64,000 nucleotides of DNA from Diplolepis rosae (Eukaryota > Arthropoda > Insecta > Hymenoptera > Diplolepididae), in the NCBI GenBank assembly GCA_030998225.1, contig JAPYXD010000466.1, positions 5,001,001 through 5,065,000 on the forward strand, written 5' to 3'. Shown piece by piece: positions 22,050 through 33,407 of this stretch; the first letter of the stretch is position 1; each line of letters begins with the position of its first letter. The notes beneath the pieces are model-generated. The model was given only the letters and a program-made list of their open reading frames with translations, made no database searches and was not told where the DNA came from. A program made the position numbers and the translations under genes.

Positions 22050-22236
22050 TGTCGAAAAAAACGGCATATAAATGGTGTTTTGTCGATGAGTTTCATAATT
22101 CGACAACCAAGACACCCAATAAAATTTTTTTCCGGTTCCGGTAAATCCGATTGTGCGAAATAAATGGTTTGAAAGTGCGCACCGGCGAGATATGCCAGGA
22201 AATAGTAACATGTTTTGCTGTCAAGATCATTTTGAC
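22050..22236 (+). pseudogene. decayed THAP-domain first exon
   Basis: ATG at 22050 begins MSKKTAYKWCFV. This is followed by a region that in related THAP genes carries a second Cys but here reads VDEFHN. KTPNKIFFRF then hits a stop. Shifting frame near 22142 restores VRNKWFESAHRRDMPG and the C..H pair in FCCQDHF. A consensus splice donor (gtaagt) follows at 22237. So one zinc ligand is lost and one frameshift is present. It belongs to a different THAP subtype from the exon at 18691. Confidence 0.75.
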
Positions 22237-22261
22237 GTAAGTATAGTTTCTTCTTGTTCAT

Positions 22262-22979
22262 AATATTGTTATCTGTAAATGAACTGTAATTGAAAAAAAA
22301 ATATAGATTTATTCATATTTATAATTATAGCAGTTAAAACAAAATCTAACCTCAATTTGTTGATGTGTAAATAATAATATGATTTAAAAAGTTATTACTT
22401 TACGTCTAAGGAGCAGGTTTTATAGAGAAAATCATGATCATAAATTTATGTGATACAAATTAAGAATGTTAAACATAGAACTTGCTGTTATTACTGTTTT
22501 CAAATTTTTATTGTAAAATAAATATTTTACTTGTATTTTATTGTATAAATAAAGTTATTGTTAGGTATTGTGTTTCTAATATAAAGTCTTTAAGAAAAAA
22601 ATGAAACTAGCAATCTACTAATAGTTGTGCCACTATTCAAATTTTATTCTGCTTTAAATGAGACAATTCAAAATATTCGTGATTCAAAAAACTAGATCCA
22701 TCAACATTTCCAAAAGTTTATTGAAACATGATCTGATTTTTATTTTCATCTAGCATCAAAACATGCATAAACGTAATTTCATAGAGGAGTCATCTTCTAC
22801 ATGAAATTCATTTTGAATTAAGATATATGAATGAAAATGAATGCATTCCTTTTTATTTAACTCCACTTCACTCAATCAGTAGTTCAAATTATATATATGT
22901 TAAAAGAAAAATCCTCTCATCAAGAAGCCGCTAAGGACTTGAAAGGCCAACGTCGAACGGTAAATGTATAAAAATAAAT
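22262..22979. other. interior of the C/G-capped element, noncoding
   Basis: AT-rich, no motifs. It would be intron or lost transposase sequence if the THAP relic was its first exon. Confidence 0.4.
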
Positions 22980-23347
22980 CTACGCTATATCGCATTGTTT
23001 TTTCAAGATCAAGAATTTTTCGTGCAAAAGTAATGCGAGAGTAATTACCAATAGCAAAAATTTAGTCACATTGCTTGCAGAACTTCGCCTTTTTTCTGAT
23101 TTCTCTACCTTTGAAAGCAGAAAAAAGGTCCGAAGTGACAGAAAAAAAATTGCATGATATTCTGGGCAATGCACAAGAAAAAAGATATCATCGAAAAAGA
23201 AATAATTACATTTTCACCTTTATTTCATTTAACAATATTCGCGAGAAAAATAAAAGGTTCTAACTTTCAGATTAACATCGCGGGGCGTTAAACCTTAGCC
23301 TTTAGTTAAAACATTGAAAATGTTATATGAGGGGGGGGGGGGGGGGG

Positions 23348-24696
23348 TGAGTAAACTGTAAAACAGTTAACTAAAAATTAAAAAAAAAAATCTGCTAGAT
23401 TTTCATTTGCATAATTTTAAATCTTCATTTACAACGGATCATAAAATCGAGAATTTTGTGGAAATTCCACACTCCGTTGTTCACAGTTTGCTCAAGAGTT
23501 GAGTAAAACGAGAGTCCTCAGGCACGCCTCAATGCCCAGGATCAAACGCGAAACGTAAGTACCCAGTATCAAGGTATAATATTTTAGAATTCATGAAATA
23601 TTTAAAAAATGCATGTAGTGATGACCCATATTAGCTATTTATATCTAATAAACGGTATTGGTTGTAAATTAACGAAACAGAAATAAGGTTAAGTAAGCAA
23701 TCAAAATATATACGCAAGGGCCCTTAAAATGCTGGGCACATTCCTGCCTGGCAAGATTTGAGAACCACATGATCCATGATCAACGCGTCGACATTACGTT
23801 TTCCATACTTATAATCGATTCAGATTCAGTAACTCTTCAAAAGATTTTTCAGAATCATATGGGGAATCAGCTTGATTCAGTAAAATCTTAGAGATTGATT
23901 CTAAAAGTTGGAAAGCCGCGTTCATCAGTAAGATTCAGAAGAATCGCCAAGAATCACTCGGAATCGTTATGATTCCGTGCACGCTCGAGCGAGTCAGGTC
24001 GGGTTAGCTTGAGATTTGTCACTCGAGATCAATGCGTTAAAACTTTTCTAATGCGCAGTCTCGTGCGCAGGCCATGCAGACGTGGAGCTGTAAAGCTGTA
24101 TTGGTTCTCAACTGACATCGCCGGTGTAAGCTATAATATTTTTGCTCAATGCGCGCAACTGTCGAAATGATTCCTGTGCTTCTTCTGAGGTTGAATTCGA
24201 TTCTTTTCTTTTCTTATTGTCAGAATCATACCGGATCATGCTTCAAGTGTGGAATCACATGAATCGTGAGCTAGTTAACGGAATAATTATACTCACGTAG
24301 AATCGATTTTGAGTGAACGGCCCCTCGGAAAATAGTGTTTCGAAGGCGAATAAGAAAATTCCTATCATCGAAAAATATTACTAAAGCTACGCTTACCACG
24401 GCTCACAAATTGCGCGATGGACATTATTATATACAAAAGAATTGGTTGTGAGTTTAAATTAATATAAAAGCAATACACTGTATTTCCAATTTAACATATT
24501 TTTTAGTCTATTCCTTTCCCAAAAATTTATTTTCGTAATATTTATTCATTCCTCTAATATAATTTATTTTAAAAATTTTATCATGTTATAAATTTACGTA
24601 TAAAACGTGAATTAATAATTATTTTTTAACTGTGAATAAAAAATGAATATTACATTTAATTGAAACCTGAAAGTCAAAATAGTTTTCACTGTAACT
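23348..24696. other. unassigned DNA with a GAATC-rich stretch
   Basis: From about 23820 to 24260 the words GATTC/GAATC recur more than fifteen times at irregular spacing. No gene was recognised. Confidence 0.4.
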
Positions 24697-24700
24697 TTAA

Positions 24701-25287
24701 GGGGGTCTCCTTATCCAGAACCTTCAAAAAAGGCACTTTTTCCCAATTTTCTTTGAAGCTGAAAATAAAAACACTGGTCAAAGATTTTCCGCATATATTT
24801 AGGTACATATTTGAACTTGTTAAAAAAAAATTTTCATTTGAAAACAAGAAAAAATCTCGGACTTATCGAAGATCCCGCGCAGCGTCTCACCACGGACAAT
24901 TAATTTTGCGTGCATGATATTGTCCAAAGTTTTCATCTGAAACACATATATATTTGTTTTTTTTATTCAGAAGGGTCTTCCGCTTATAGTGAACTATATG
25001 CGCATTTTAATTATCTACAAATAAAAAAAAAGTTTATAATAATAGCTTAATTGGTTCTCCTTTAATCGTGCACGCAATTTTGAAAAATGTGGTTTCGAGA
25101 AAACGCGCTTTAAAGTTTTCAGACGGTGAAAAATCAACTTACGCAGAGCCACTGCTTGGAACTCTACCATCAAAACTATTCCGATATGGACTGTAAAATT
25201 TTGCGACAATATTCTCTGAGAATAGTTCCATCGATTGAAACAAAACAAAAAATCGATTTTTCGAAAGTTCTGGATAAGGAGACCCCC
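24701..25287 (+). mobile_element. TTAA-flanked MITE, copy 1
   Basis: Ends GGGGGTCTCCTTATCCAGAA and its inverted partner (GGATAAGGAGACCCCC) are each flanked by TTAA (24697-24700, 25288-25291). A second copy in opposite orientation, shorter inside, is at 53817-54280. TTAA duplications are made by piggyBac and Kolobok superfamilies; the ends do not look like typical piggyBac ends, so the superfamily is open. Contains 'cgcgcagcgtctcaccacggacaatt', conserved in both copies. Confidence 0.8.
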
Positions 25288-26383
25288 TTAATATGAAATA
25301 ATAAAATGCTCAATGTCCCAACAAAAATTATTATGAAAAATTGTAAACAAATTTCAATTCTTCTTATATTATATAAAGATTTGCTAATTTCATTAATAGT
25401 ATTTTAATTAATTACGTATTGCATAAGGAAAGTTATATTCTTTATATTATTCATGATTGAACTTAAGTGATCAGATGAAAATAGATTTTCATTCATATTT
25501 TTACTATGCATGAAAATTTTTTAACTAATCGATATACGGAAAAAAAGTAAAAATAAATTATTTGGTCCTAAAAATATGAATGATTAAAAAAATTCAATTT
25601 TGCTACTTAATTATTTTTTTCATTTAATAGTAGACAAAATCTTACTTCACATGTAAACTTTTATTTCGTTATCCTGGGACCCTCAAAATTCTTGATCTTT
25701 CAGTGGCAGACTTTAGGGCACAGGAATTTTGAGGCCGATACTAATATTCTCTCACTAGCGGTGAAACATGCTCCTAGTTAGTATATAACGAGAGTTCGAA
25801 TTTTACTTGTCCGCGTGAAGCCAGCGATATATCTTATACATTGCGGCGTATTATTAACTTGTATTTGTTAGGTTTATGTAAGCGTATAGAAATAATGTAC
25901 TTCAGTCCTTGAAACTTATATCACCCTGTACCCAAACTGAGTCGGCATCCTGTTCGTCTATATTTAAGTATAGAATCTAAACAATCGTTTAGATAGTGAA
26001 TTCTGGGACAAGTATTTTTTTTTATTACCACTGCGTCAAAGCTTTCCCGCCCCTAGCTCACGTTTTCCTCAACTGTCACTTAAAATTTCAGGCATCGTCA
26101 ATGATTCATTTATGTCCCGTGGAATATATCCTAGTATTTTTTTATTATTCTATACTCCATTACACTTCATATTTTAGTCAACTGTAGGTTGAAATCTGAC
26201 TAACAGTTTTATTATTTATTATTCAACTGTTCTATAAATCCTCCTACTTTCAATTCATAAAATCATCAATGTTTACTGAAGATTAAACAATTTTTGTTTA
26301 CTCAACTGTTGGTGAAATTTTAATCAAAAGTTTTAGTCAACTACTTGACTAAAATTTCACAAATAAATTTTGTCCGTGTAATA
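25288..26383. other. unassigned DNA with a hairpin and one transposon end
   Basis: A small inverted repeat CCTCAAAATTC / GAATTTTGAGG lies at about 25681-25733. At 26365-26382 the sequence AAATTTTGTCCGTG|TA resembles the right end of the CACGG family. Its left partner was not found. No gene. Confidence 0.4.
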
Positions 26384-26847
26384 ACTACACTTATATATAT
26401 GTAGTACGATACGCTTTCGTCCAATCACGCACACGCTTGCTTATAATCCTCAGACATAAAACTTGGAACTTTCTTATATAGTGACACCAAGAGTTATTCA
26501 GAAACATTTAAAAGAAGGTTTTTTTATTTTCTGTGTTGTATATTTTCAAAATATGTATTTTACAATTGCGAATTCCAAATTATTATTGTGCCTAAGAAAT
26601 TTATGTAAAATCTAAAAGCCGTGTAGATTTTTCAAATTTTATGTAATACACCTATCAAGACTTTTGTTGTTTAAATTTTCATGAAATCAATTTAGTTTAA
26701 AATACTTAAGTGAAAAAGAAAGAAGTAATTATGAATAAATTATGAAAAAACTATGAATCGAGAATTTATTAAACTTACAGAATCTATATAACTAGATTAT
26801 GTGAAACTTTTAAATAAATTGTATAAACTAGTGGATAATCATTAGAA

Positions 26848-27562
26848 CCCGTGCATAAATTTTGGTGGGGCATCGATCGGGAAAAATGTTGCCCCGATAG
26901 GGTAATCTGTCTAGCGCCAGACCAGTAATGAAACGCCCTACCCGATCAGGCCCAGATCTGGGCTTGTAAAATGGGGGCCCGATCTGGTCCAGATATGGCC
27001 CCTTCTAATTTTGTATTTTTAAAAATAGTAAAATTTAAAAGCTTTTCGTTTAATAACAATAAATAGTTGGTTCAAAAAAATTTATTTCATTAATTCAGAT
27101 TAGTGATGCAACAGTATAATTAAAAGTATAAAAACAGTATAATCTCCAAACCCATTTTCGTAGTCTGTAGAACTATTCGATTCTTCTGCATCTAAAAATA
27201 AATTACATTATTAATCATTTTCTTTCTAAAAAATTCACTTTGGAAAATTGAATATATGATATAAAAAATAACGAAACACAATAACGTTCTACACTTAAAA
27301 TTATAATTTTCTTTTCAAATTACCGTTAATAAAAAAATATTTCCGAACTCGCCATGTACGTTTTGCTTTTGGAATTTTAATATCAATATAGTCACTATAA
27401 AATATCAGGACCACAACACAAAATTCGAAAATAATCTTGTCTATCATAATCCGATGTGGTTCCAACCCGGGCCACACCGTGTGCCCTCCTGCGGCCACAT
27501 GTGGAAAATCCGATCGGGCCCAGATCGGAACTTGGAAACAAATTGGGCAATTTCTGCACGGG
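26848..27562. mobile_element. C-family element C1 (CCCGTG ends, AA duplication)
   Basis: Left end CCCGTGCATAAAT, right end (inward) CCCGTGCAGAAAT. The flanks are AA on both sides (26846-26847, 27563-27564). The interior is richer in GGGCCC/GATC words than its surroundings. 715 bp, no transposase. It landed eight bases before the AG of an apparent 3' splice site. Confidence 0.75.
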
Positions 27563-27571
27563 AACAAATAG

Positions 27572-27699
27572 TTGTTAACACTGCGGAGCATGTACGAAAG
27601 CTTTGTGACGAACAGACAAAACACGATCAAACACGACTGCAGTACGATAAATTTTTTAAATCACTAGTTTATAAGTGGAATCCACTATTTTGGATTTAG
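27572..27699 (+). CDS. putative terminal exon of a D-family protein
   Basis: After ...acaaatag| a frame of 42 codons plus two leading bases runs VNTAEHVRKLCDEQTKHDQT and ends KSLVYKWNPLFWI-stop. I do not recognise the family. Support: an acceptor-like AG at the exon start, phase compatible with the phase-1 mini-exons at 28484 and 54705, and conservation of the last ten codons plus stop in another D copy (minus strand, about 63215-63255). It may be the C-terminus of a transposon-encoded protein. The upstream intron is interrupted by C1. Confidence 0.35.
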
Positions 27700-28154
27700 G
27701 GAGTACTAAAATAAACTGTAATTGTATTTTATATGTTTTTAATTGATTTTGATTATTAAATATAATAACTTGGAACATCAGTATGCTAAAAATTCAACAC
27801 GTTTTTCAAATTAAAAATTTACTATGTGTGCCCAAGGCGCAGATTACTTTCATTCGTTTCAGCGTGAATAGATATACACTGTAAAAAATATCGGTAAATT
27901 TTCCTACTATGTATTAGGAAATTTTTCCTAAATCCTTAGGAAGCATAGATTTTCCTACAGAAAGTAGAAATATTTCATAGATTTGAGGAAAATTGTCCGA
28001 ATTTTCGGACTTATTTCCGAACTATTAGGAAATATATTAAAAAGTTGAGAACATTTCACAAATCTCCTAAGTTGCAGGAAATTTTTCTCATGAAAAGCGG
28101 AAATTATTTTGGTGATTTAATAAAAGTCTGGTTTTTGAGAATTATATTACGAGT

Positions 28155-28158
<4 letters not shown>

Positions 28159-28189
<31 letters not shown>
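28159..28189. repeat. (AT)n microsatellite
   Basis: About 15 AT dinucleotides, inside the D-family element. Confidence 0.9.
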
Positions 28190-28191
<2 letters not shown>

Positions 28192-28483
28192 GAAAATTTT
28201 AATGCACCCTTTTAAACTCTACCCTACACTTCTGAATTTTACTCAACTGTGATTCATTTTTGAACGTTTAATATATCAAAAATAAATGCAGTGATACTAA
28301 ATAACTTCTAACTTGTCCTTATGTCTCAAATTTGATAGGAAGTTGAGTCTATTTATTTTTGCGAGTATAAAAACTTTACAAATTTGCAAATTATTTCTAA
28401 AAATTGAAATTCTTCAAATTTCGGAAAATAAAATGTAAGTGATACTTTTATCCAATACAATACTCGAAATTTAATTTATAATA

Positions 28484-28565
28484 ATGCCTAAAATGAAAAT
28501 GATATTAAGATTCCGGAGACATCGAGGAATCGCCAGTATCCCATATTTATTTGTCGGAAAATCAA
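28484..28565 (+). CDS. mini-exon of unknown family with IASIPYL motif, copy 1
   Basis: Twenty-seven codons plus one base: MPKMKMILRFRRHRGIASIP then YLFVGKS, followed by a donor gtaaat. The exon at 54705 has the same length, the same phase and 15 or more identical positions, including MPK.K, LR.R.HR and IASIPYL. The basic N-terminus suggests nucleic-acid binding, but this is inference. No downstream exon was identified. Confidence 0.45.
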
Positions 28566-30296
28566 GTAAATATACAATTAATATATTAATTACAAATAAT
28601 ATTTGCACATTATGGCGGTGCGTAACTTTTAACTTCAAACTTGTAAGCATATTGATTTGATTTAATGCATAGATGTGAATATTGTCTAATTATAAAAAAA
28701 AAATTTCGCCGAATTAAAAGTTGTGAATATAATGTTAATGCAAAGTATAAGATTAATTTTAAGAAATTATTAAGAGGCGATGCTGTAGAAATGAGGAAAT
28801 ATTAGAACTTGGCAAAATAATCAATTAACCTTAAATTAAAATGTCTCATATCATTAATAGTGAGAAGTTTCAAATTTCATATAGAAACCCGGGCCAGATA
28901 ATAATTGGAGAAAATTAACATATAATTGTCGATGAGGTTTAATATACTACAGATTCTGATAGTAGTTTCATAAATAAAAGTCAGATGTAGCCTGAAGATG
29001 ATTTACTTTTTTTATTCAAGTTGCCTCTAAAACATGCACTGAGAGACTTTTCTTAGAGTAGGGGAGAAGCGGCGAAATTGGCGCGTCGTCTAAATTGGCG
29101 CACCCTATTTTTCAGAAAATGATAACATAACAAAAAATAAAAATAGTTCTATCGTGTGCATTCTTGTATGATATGTATTTGATAGAAAACATTATAAAAA
29201 TCTAATTGCTTAATACAGTTTTATTGCGATTAATCGTTTTTTGGCATAATGGTTATGTTCGAAGCCATTGAGTTAAATAGTTAAATAATAGTAATTCAAG
29301 GTGAATTAGATTAATGCAACGATTTTATAATCTTTGATATTTAATCTTACGATTAGGATAGAATATTTGTATGAAAAAATAAGCATTTTACGTAAAAAGT
29401 ATTTAATTAATGAACGATACACTTGCGGCAAAATTGGCGTATACGAGATTCAAATCAGAGGCGAAGTTGGCACACGTGTTGTGTTTCTGGAAACCGGTGA
29501 CTGAAGTCAAGTGCTCGGATGTTTATGATTAAAAATATAAAGAAGATAGTAAGTACACAATTATTAATATATAGATATATATATTTGAATGATGCTGGAC
29601 TTTTCTGCTAATCTTGTTCTTAAGATTTTTTGTGACGTGGGAGGTAATGTGATTCGCAAAACTGATGTAACGACTTTGTAAGGTTATATTCATTTGAACA
29701 ATCAGTGGTTAAATTTTTTTTTAAGGTCGAGGTATTAAGGCATTTTAAAAGCGATTTTTAATAATTAATTTTCATTCTGACAGTGTTTTGAAAGTTTTCT
29801 CGATTTTAAGATGTGAAAGCAATGTAAGTAAAAAATTTGTATTTTTGATTGATTGTTTCTATTATTTATAAGTCTTCTAAAGTTAATAATTGTATATACT
29901 TCTGATTAAAAATTCAAATAATTCTCTATAAAAATGATTTCAATTTGAATATTCACTTAAATATCCACAATTGCCAGTATTTTATTGTACAAATATAAAA
30001 TATATTTTAACTTTGGCTGGTTTATGTGAATAAAGGTATAAAAAACTTCACATATCTTAATATACTATCTCAAATTTAGTTTCAAATTATAACTACCTCT
30101 TTTCATCAACCTTTGCTACTGAGATGTAATTCTAAATCTAATTGAGCTGAAGTTTGTGAGGTCTCGTGTGACGAATTTTTTTTTTTTTTTCTTCGTCGTA
30201 TGATAACAAGACAGTCAAAAATTTGCAGAATAGTAATTTTTGACAAAAATACATGTTTTAATGCGAAAAATAAATTTTTGAAGTTTGACAAAAGCA
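28566..30296. other. unassigned AT-rich DNA
   Basis: Between 29070 and 29480 the phrase 'aaattggcg' or 'aagttggc' occurs four times. From 30170 a T15 run is bracketed by GACGAA/TTCGTC. No gene recognised. Confidence 0.4.
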
Positions 30297-32056
30297 AACA
30301 ATTTCTGGACAAACTCGTTAAATTATCTCGGAAACTAAGAACGTGGCATAAAAAAAGACTTTGGTTTTTGATTGCAGATACATTGTGCTACATTAAAAAA
30401 AATATAAATTTAAATTTGAGTTTGCGGAGCGAAACCAAAATTACGAAAGTTTGACCCGGGGAAGCCATTTCTGGACAAACTCGATAAATTATCTCGGAAA
30501 CTAAGAACGTGGCATAAAAAAAGACTTTGGTTTTTGATTGCAGATACATTGTGCTGCTTTAAAAAAAATATAAATTTAAATTTGAGTTTGCGGAGCGAAA
30601 CCAAAATTACGAAAGTTTGACCCGGGGAAGCCATTTCTGGACAAACTCGATAAATTATCTCGGAAACTAAGAATGTGACATAAAAAAAGACTTTGGTTTT
30701 TGATTGCAGATACTTCTTACTACATTAAAAAAAATATAAATTTAAATTTGAGTTTGCGGAGCGAAACCAAAATTAGGAAAGTTTGACCCGGCGAAGCCAT
30801 TTCTGGACAAACTTGATAAATTATCTCGGAAACTAAGAATGTGGCATAAAAAAAGACTTTGGTTTTTGATTGCAGATACATTGTGCTACTTTAAAAAATA
30901 TATAAATTTAAATTTGAGTTTGCGGAGCGAAACCAAATTTAAATTTCTATTCTTTTTTAATGTACCAAGAAGTATCTGCAATCAAAAACCAAAGTCTTTT
31001 TTTATGCCACGTTCTTAGTTTCCGAGATAATTTAATGAGTTTGTCCAGAAATGGCTTCCCGGGTCATACTTTCGTAATTTTGGTTTCGCTCCGCAAACTC
31101 AAATTTAAATTTATATTTTTTTTAAAGTAGCGCAATGTCTCTGTAATCAAAAACCAAAGTCTTTTTTTATGCCACGTTCTTAGTTTCCGAGATTATTTAA
31201 TGAGTTTGTCCAGAAATGGCTTCCCCGGGTCAAAGTTTCCTAATTTTGGTTTCGCTCCGCAAACTCAAATTTAAATTTATATTTTTTTTAATGTAGCAAG
31301 AAGTATCTGCAATCAAAAACCAAAGTCTTTTTTTATGCCACATTCTTAGTTTCCGAGATAATTTATCGAGTTTGTCCAGAAATGGCTTCCCCGGGTCAAA
31401 CTTTCGTAATTTTGGTTTCGCTCCGCAAACTCAAATTTAAATTTATATTTTTTTTAAAGTAGCACAATGTATCTGCAATCAAAAACCAAAGTCCTTTTTT
31501 ATGCCACGTTCTTAGTTTCCGAGATAATTTAATGAGTTTGTCCAGAAATGGCTTCCCGGGTCATACTTTCGTAATTTTGGTTTCGCTCCGCAAACTCAAA
31601 TTTAAATTTATATTTTTTTTAAAGTAGCGCAATGTCTCTGCAATCAAAAACCAAAGTCTTTTTTTATGCCACATTCTTAGTTTCCGAGATAATTTATCGA
31701 GTTTGTCCAGAAATGGCTTCCCCGGGTCAAACTTTCGTAATTTTGGTTTCGCTCCGCAAACTCAAATTTAAATTTATATTTTTTTTAAAGTAGCACAATG
31801 TATCTGCAATCAAAAACGAAAGTCTTTTTTTATGCCACGTTCTTAGTTTCCGAGATAATTTAATGAGTTTGTCCAGAAATGGCTTCCCGGGTCATACTTT
31901 CGTAATTTTGGTTTCGCTCCGCAAACTCAAATTTAAATTTATATTTTTTTTAAAGTAGCGCAATGTCTCTGCAATCAAAAACCAAAGTCTTTTTTTATGC
32001 CACGTTCTTAGTTTCCGAGATAATTTAATGAGTTTATCCAGAAATTGTTTGCTTTT
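30297..32056. repeat. 166-bp tandem array that switches strand in the middle
   Basis: GGACAAACTCG recurs at 30307, 30473, 30639 and 30805 (166-bp steps) on the plus strand. From about 30930 the same unit is inverted, with GTCC at 31043, 31208, 31374, 31540, 31705, 31871 and 32036 (165-166-bp steps). Four direct plus seven inverted units. Both outer ends share the same junction, AAAGCAAACAATTTCTGGAC, so the array is a palindrome with matching borders. Units contain CTCCGCAAACTC and a central AAATTTAAATTT. Confidence 0.95.
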
Positions 32057-32547
32057 ATTTATTTTATGATTAATTTAACCTTACCTTATTGCTGGCATAG
32101 ATACAGCAATATGAGATTTGTATTTTAACCATCCGATTATAACTGAATAAATATGAACGAATCAACCATATTATTGGTTGCTATAGAAAAATGTATTGTT
32201 CGCCTTCCCATATTATATTTCTGATTCGACCAGTTTCACTTACAATATTTTGATTTCTGTATTCAACATCCTGCGTTGTTCGGAGAGACATATTATTTTA
32301 TAAATACAATTATAAATTCCCAACCTACAACCGAATGGCTAAAACTCCCGAACCATTTCTATCAGTGTGCTAGAAACCTGGCGACGCGCAGCAAAAATCA
32401 AAATGGTTATTCTCGGTTTTTCGTATAATTCGTTTCAGAATGCAGTACGAGTGCTTCCGATGTTTTCCGATTGGCTTCGCAGACTCAATTCAAGTCTGCC
32501 CAACTCAGTAGTGGCTTATAAGCGATATTTCTTTCGGAATATAGCAA
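32057..32547. other. unassigned DNA
   Basis: No gene recognised. The frame 32367-32642 overlaps the tRNA-like sequence and has no domain I know. Confidence 0.4.
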
Positions 32548-32641
32548 GCGAGAATAGCCGAGAGGCTTTAGGCGTTAGACATGCGTTTAGTTATGTACAT
32601 ATAGGTAGGGTTAGAGGGTTCGAACCCAAAAAGCGATTCTG
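32548..32641 (+). pseudogene. tRNA-Ser/Leu-like pseudogene or SINE head
   Basis: A-box-like TAGCCGAGAGGC at 32555-32566 and a near-perfect B box GGTTCGAACCC at 32617-32627, spaced as in long-variable-arm tRNAs. AGGCGTTAGAC follows the A box as in tRNA-Ser. A weak acceptor pairing is possible (GAGAAT with ATTCTG). The anticodon stem does not pair properly, so this is a relic or a tRNA-derived SINE. Confidence 0.4.
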
Positions 32642-32718
32642 AAATTTAATTCAAGTATGTTATTATAAAATAGTGTATTATTGCGTACTTAAATATGTGA
32701 ACATAAATAAGGTATGAT

Positions 32719-33120
32719 ATAGTAGATTGTGTACCAAGGGCGGCATGGTGGCGATTGTGACGAGTGGGAAGTGTACCCGCCCGAGCGTAGCGAGGGCGGT
32801 ATTCACACGAGTCACATCGCTACCATGTCGCTCGAGGTGCACACGACGTTTTGTGTCCAAATTGGTGGAAAAAGTCGCGTTGTGTGCGAGCGCGTAGTTA
32901 GCCGCGGGCAGTCAAGTTTCGTGCGGTATGAACATTTTGCCCGTTGAAGCGGGCGGTATGAACATTATCGCCCTGTGAAGCGGGCGGTATGAACATTATC
33001 GCCCTTTGAAGCGGGCGGCATGAACATTTCGCCCGATTTTGACGCCGAGGCACAATTGACTGCATGCCGCTCTACGCACAAGCATGCAATGCGACTTTTT
33101 CCGCCCGTTTGGACACAAAT
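32719..33120 (+). repeat. 402-bp GC-rich repeat G, copy 1
   Basis: Almost identical to 43665-44066. It consists of two modules, each with inverted ends: the first (32729-32846) pairs GGCGGCATGGTGGCGATTGT with its later inverted form, and the second (32850-33120) has ends TTTGTGTCCAAA...TTTGGACACAAA. The second contains 31-bp units GCGGGCGGTATGAACATTAT at 32949, 32980 and 33011 plus a shorter first unit at 32921. Much more GC-rich than its surroundings. Open frames inside are repeat by-products. Confidence 0.9.
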
Positions 33121-33407
33121 AATATTTGTGTATGTATTTCAGAATGTCACATCAGAAAAAGAAACAAGAATTCCTTTTCTGAAGCCGTCACTTCTAAAGG
33201 TCAAACCTTTTGGTGGAGTAAGTGATTTTTCATATAGTGGTTTTCAGATTCCCATATTCTTTGTTTGAAAATTTGAAAAGATTCTTTCAGTCTTTCGAAT
33301 AAAATGTATTAACACCACTTTAAATTCGCTTCGCAACTTTAATATAGTGAATTTCAAATTCTCGTCGGTTTTGTAACAGATAGTAAAACATATATTCCAT
33401 TTATACA
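33121..33407. other. unassigned AT-rich DNA
   Basis: Nothing recognised between repeat G and the next transposon end. Confidence 0.4.

Larger units (their letters stand above)
21042..23347. mobile_element. long-TIR DNA element capped by C15 and G17 runs, with a THAP relic
   Basis: About 340-bp inverted arms, 21063-21370 and 22990-23330, share 'tcatataacattttcaatg', 'ggtttaacgccccgcgatg' and 'ttgcccagaatatcatgc'. The outer boundaries are homopolymers: C15 at 21042-21056 and G17 at 23331-23347. The centre holds a decayed THAP exon (22050-22236), so this is probably a DNA transposon derivative. An A-family repeat is inserted in the left arm. I could not define a target duplication. Confidence 0.7.
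26384..28390 (-). mobile_element. D-family element, copy 1, carrying an exon and a nested element
   Basis: The reverse complement of the D element at 51128-52585 is recognisable at 26384-26715 and again at about 27795-28390 (shared words 'ctttcgt..aatcacgcacacgc', 'tgcccaaggcgcagattac', 'cttgtccttatgtctcaaattt'). The extra 1.08 kb between them contains the C1 element and a coding-looking 3' exon on the plus strand. The 51-kb copy therefore looks like an internal deletion of this longer form. An extra insertion at about 27880-28090 begins CACTGTAAAAAATATCGG. Confidence 0.65.

Noticed and set aside
30410..30634. 74-codon minus frame with MASPGQTFVILVSL
   Set aside because: It lies within the 166-bp satellite and repeats with the unit; no separate coding evidence.
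30297..32056. CRISPR array
   Set aside because: Units are 166 bp, contiguous without unique spacers, and partly inverted, in a eukaryotic transposon-rich setting.
32729..32947. open frames on both strands in the 402-bp repeat (also 43675-44011)
   Set aside because: High GC content and the 31-bp units keep frames open by chance. No start context, no family match, and both strands are equally open.
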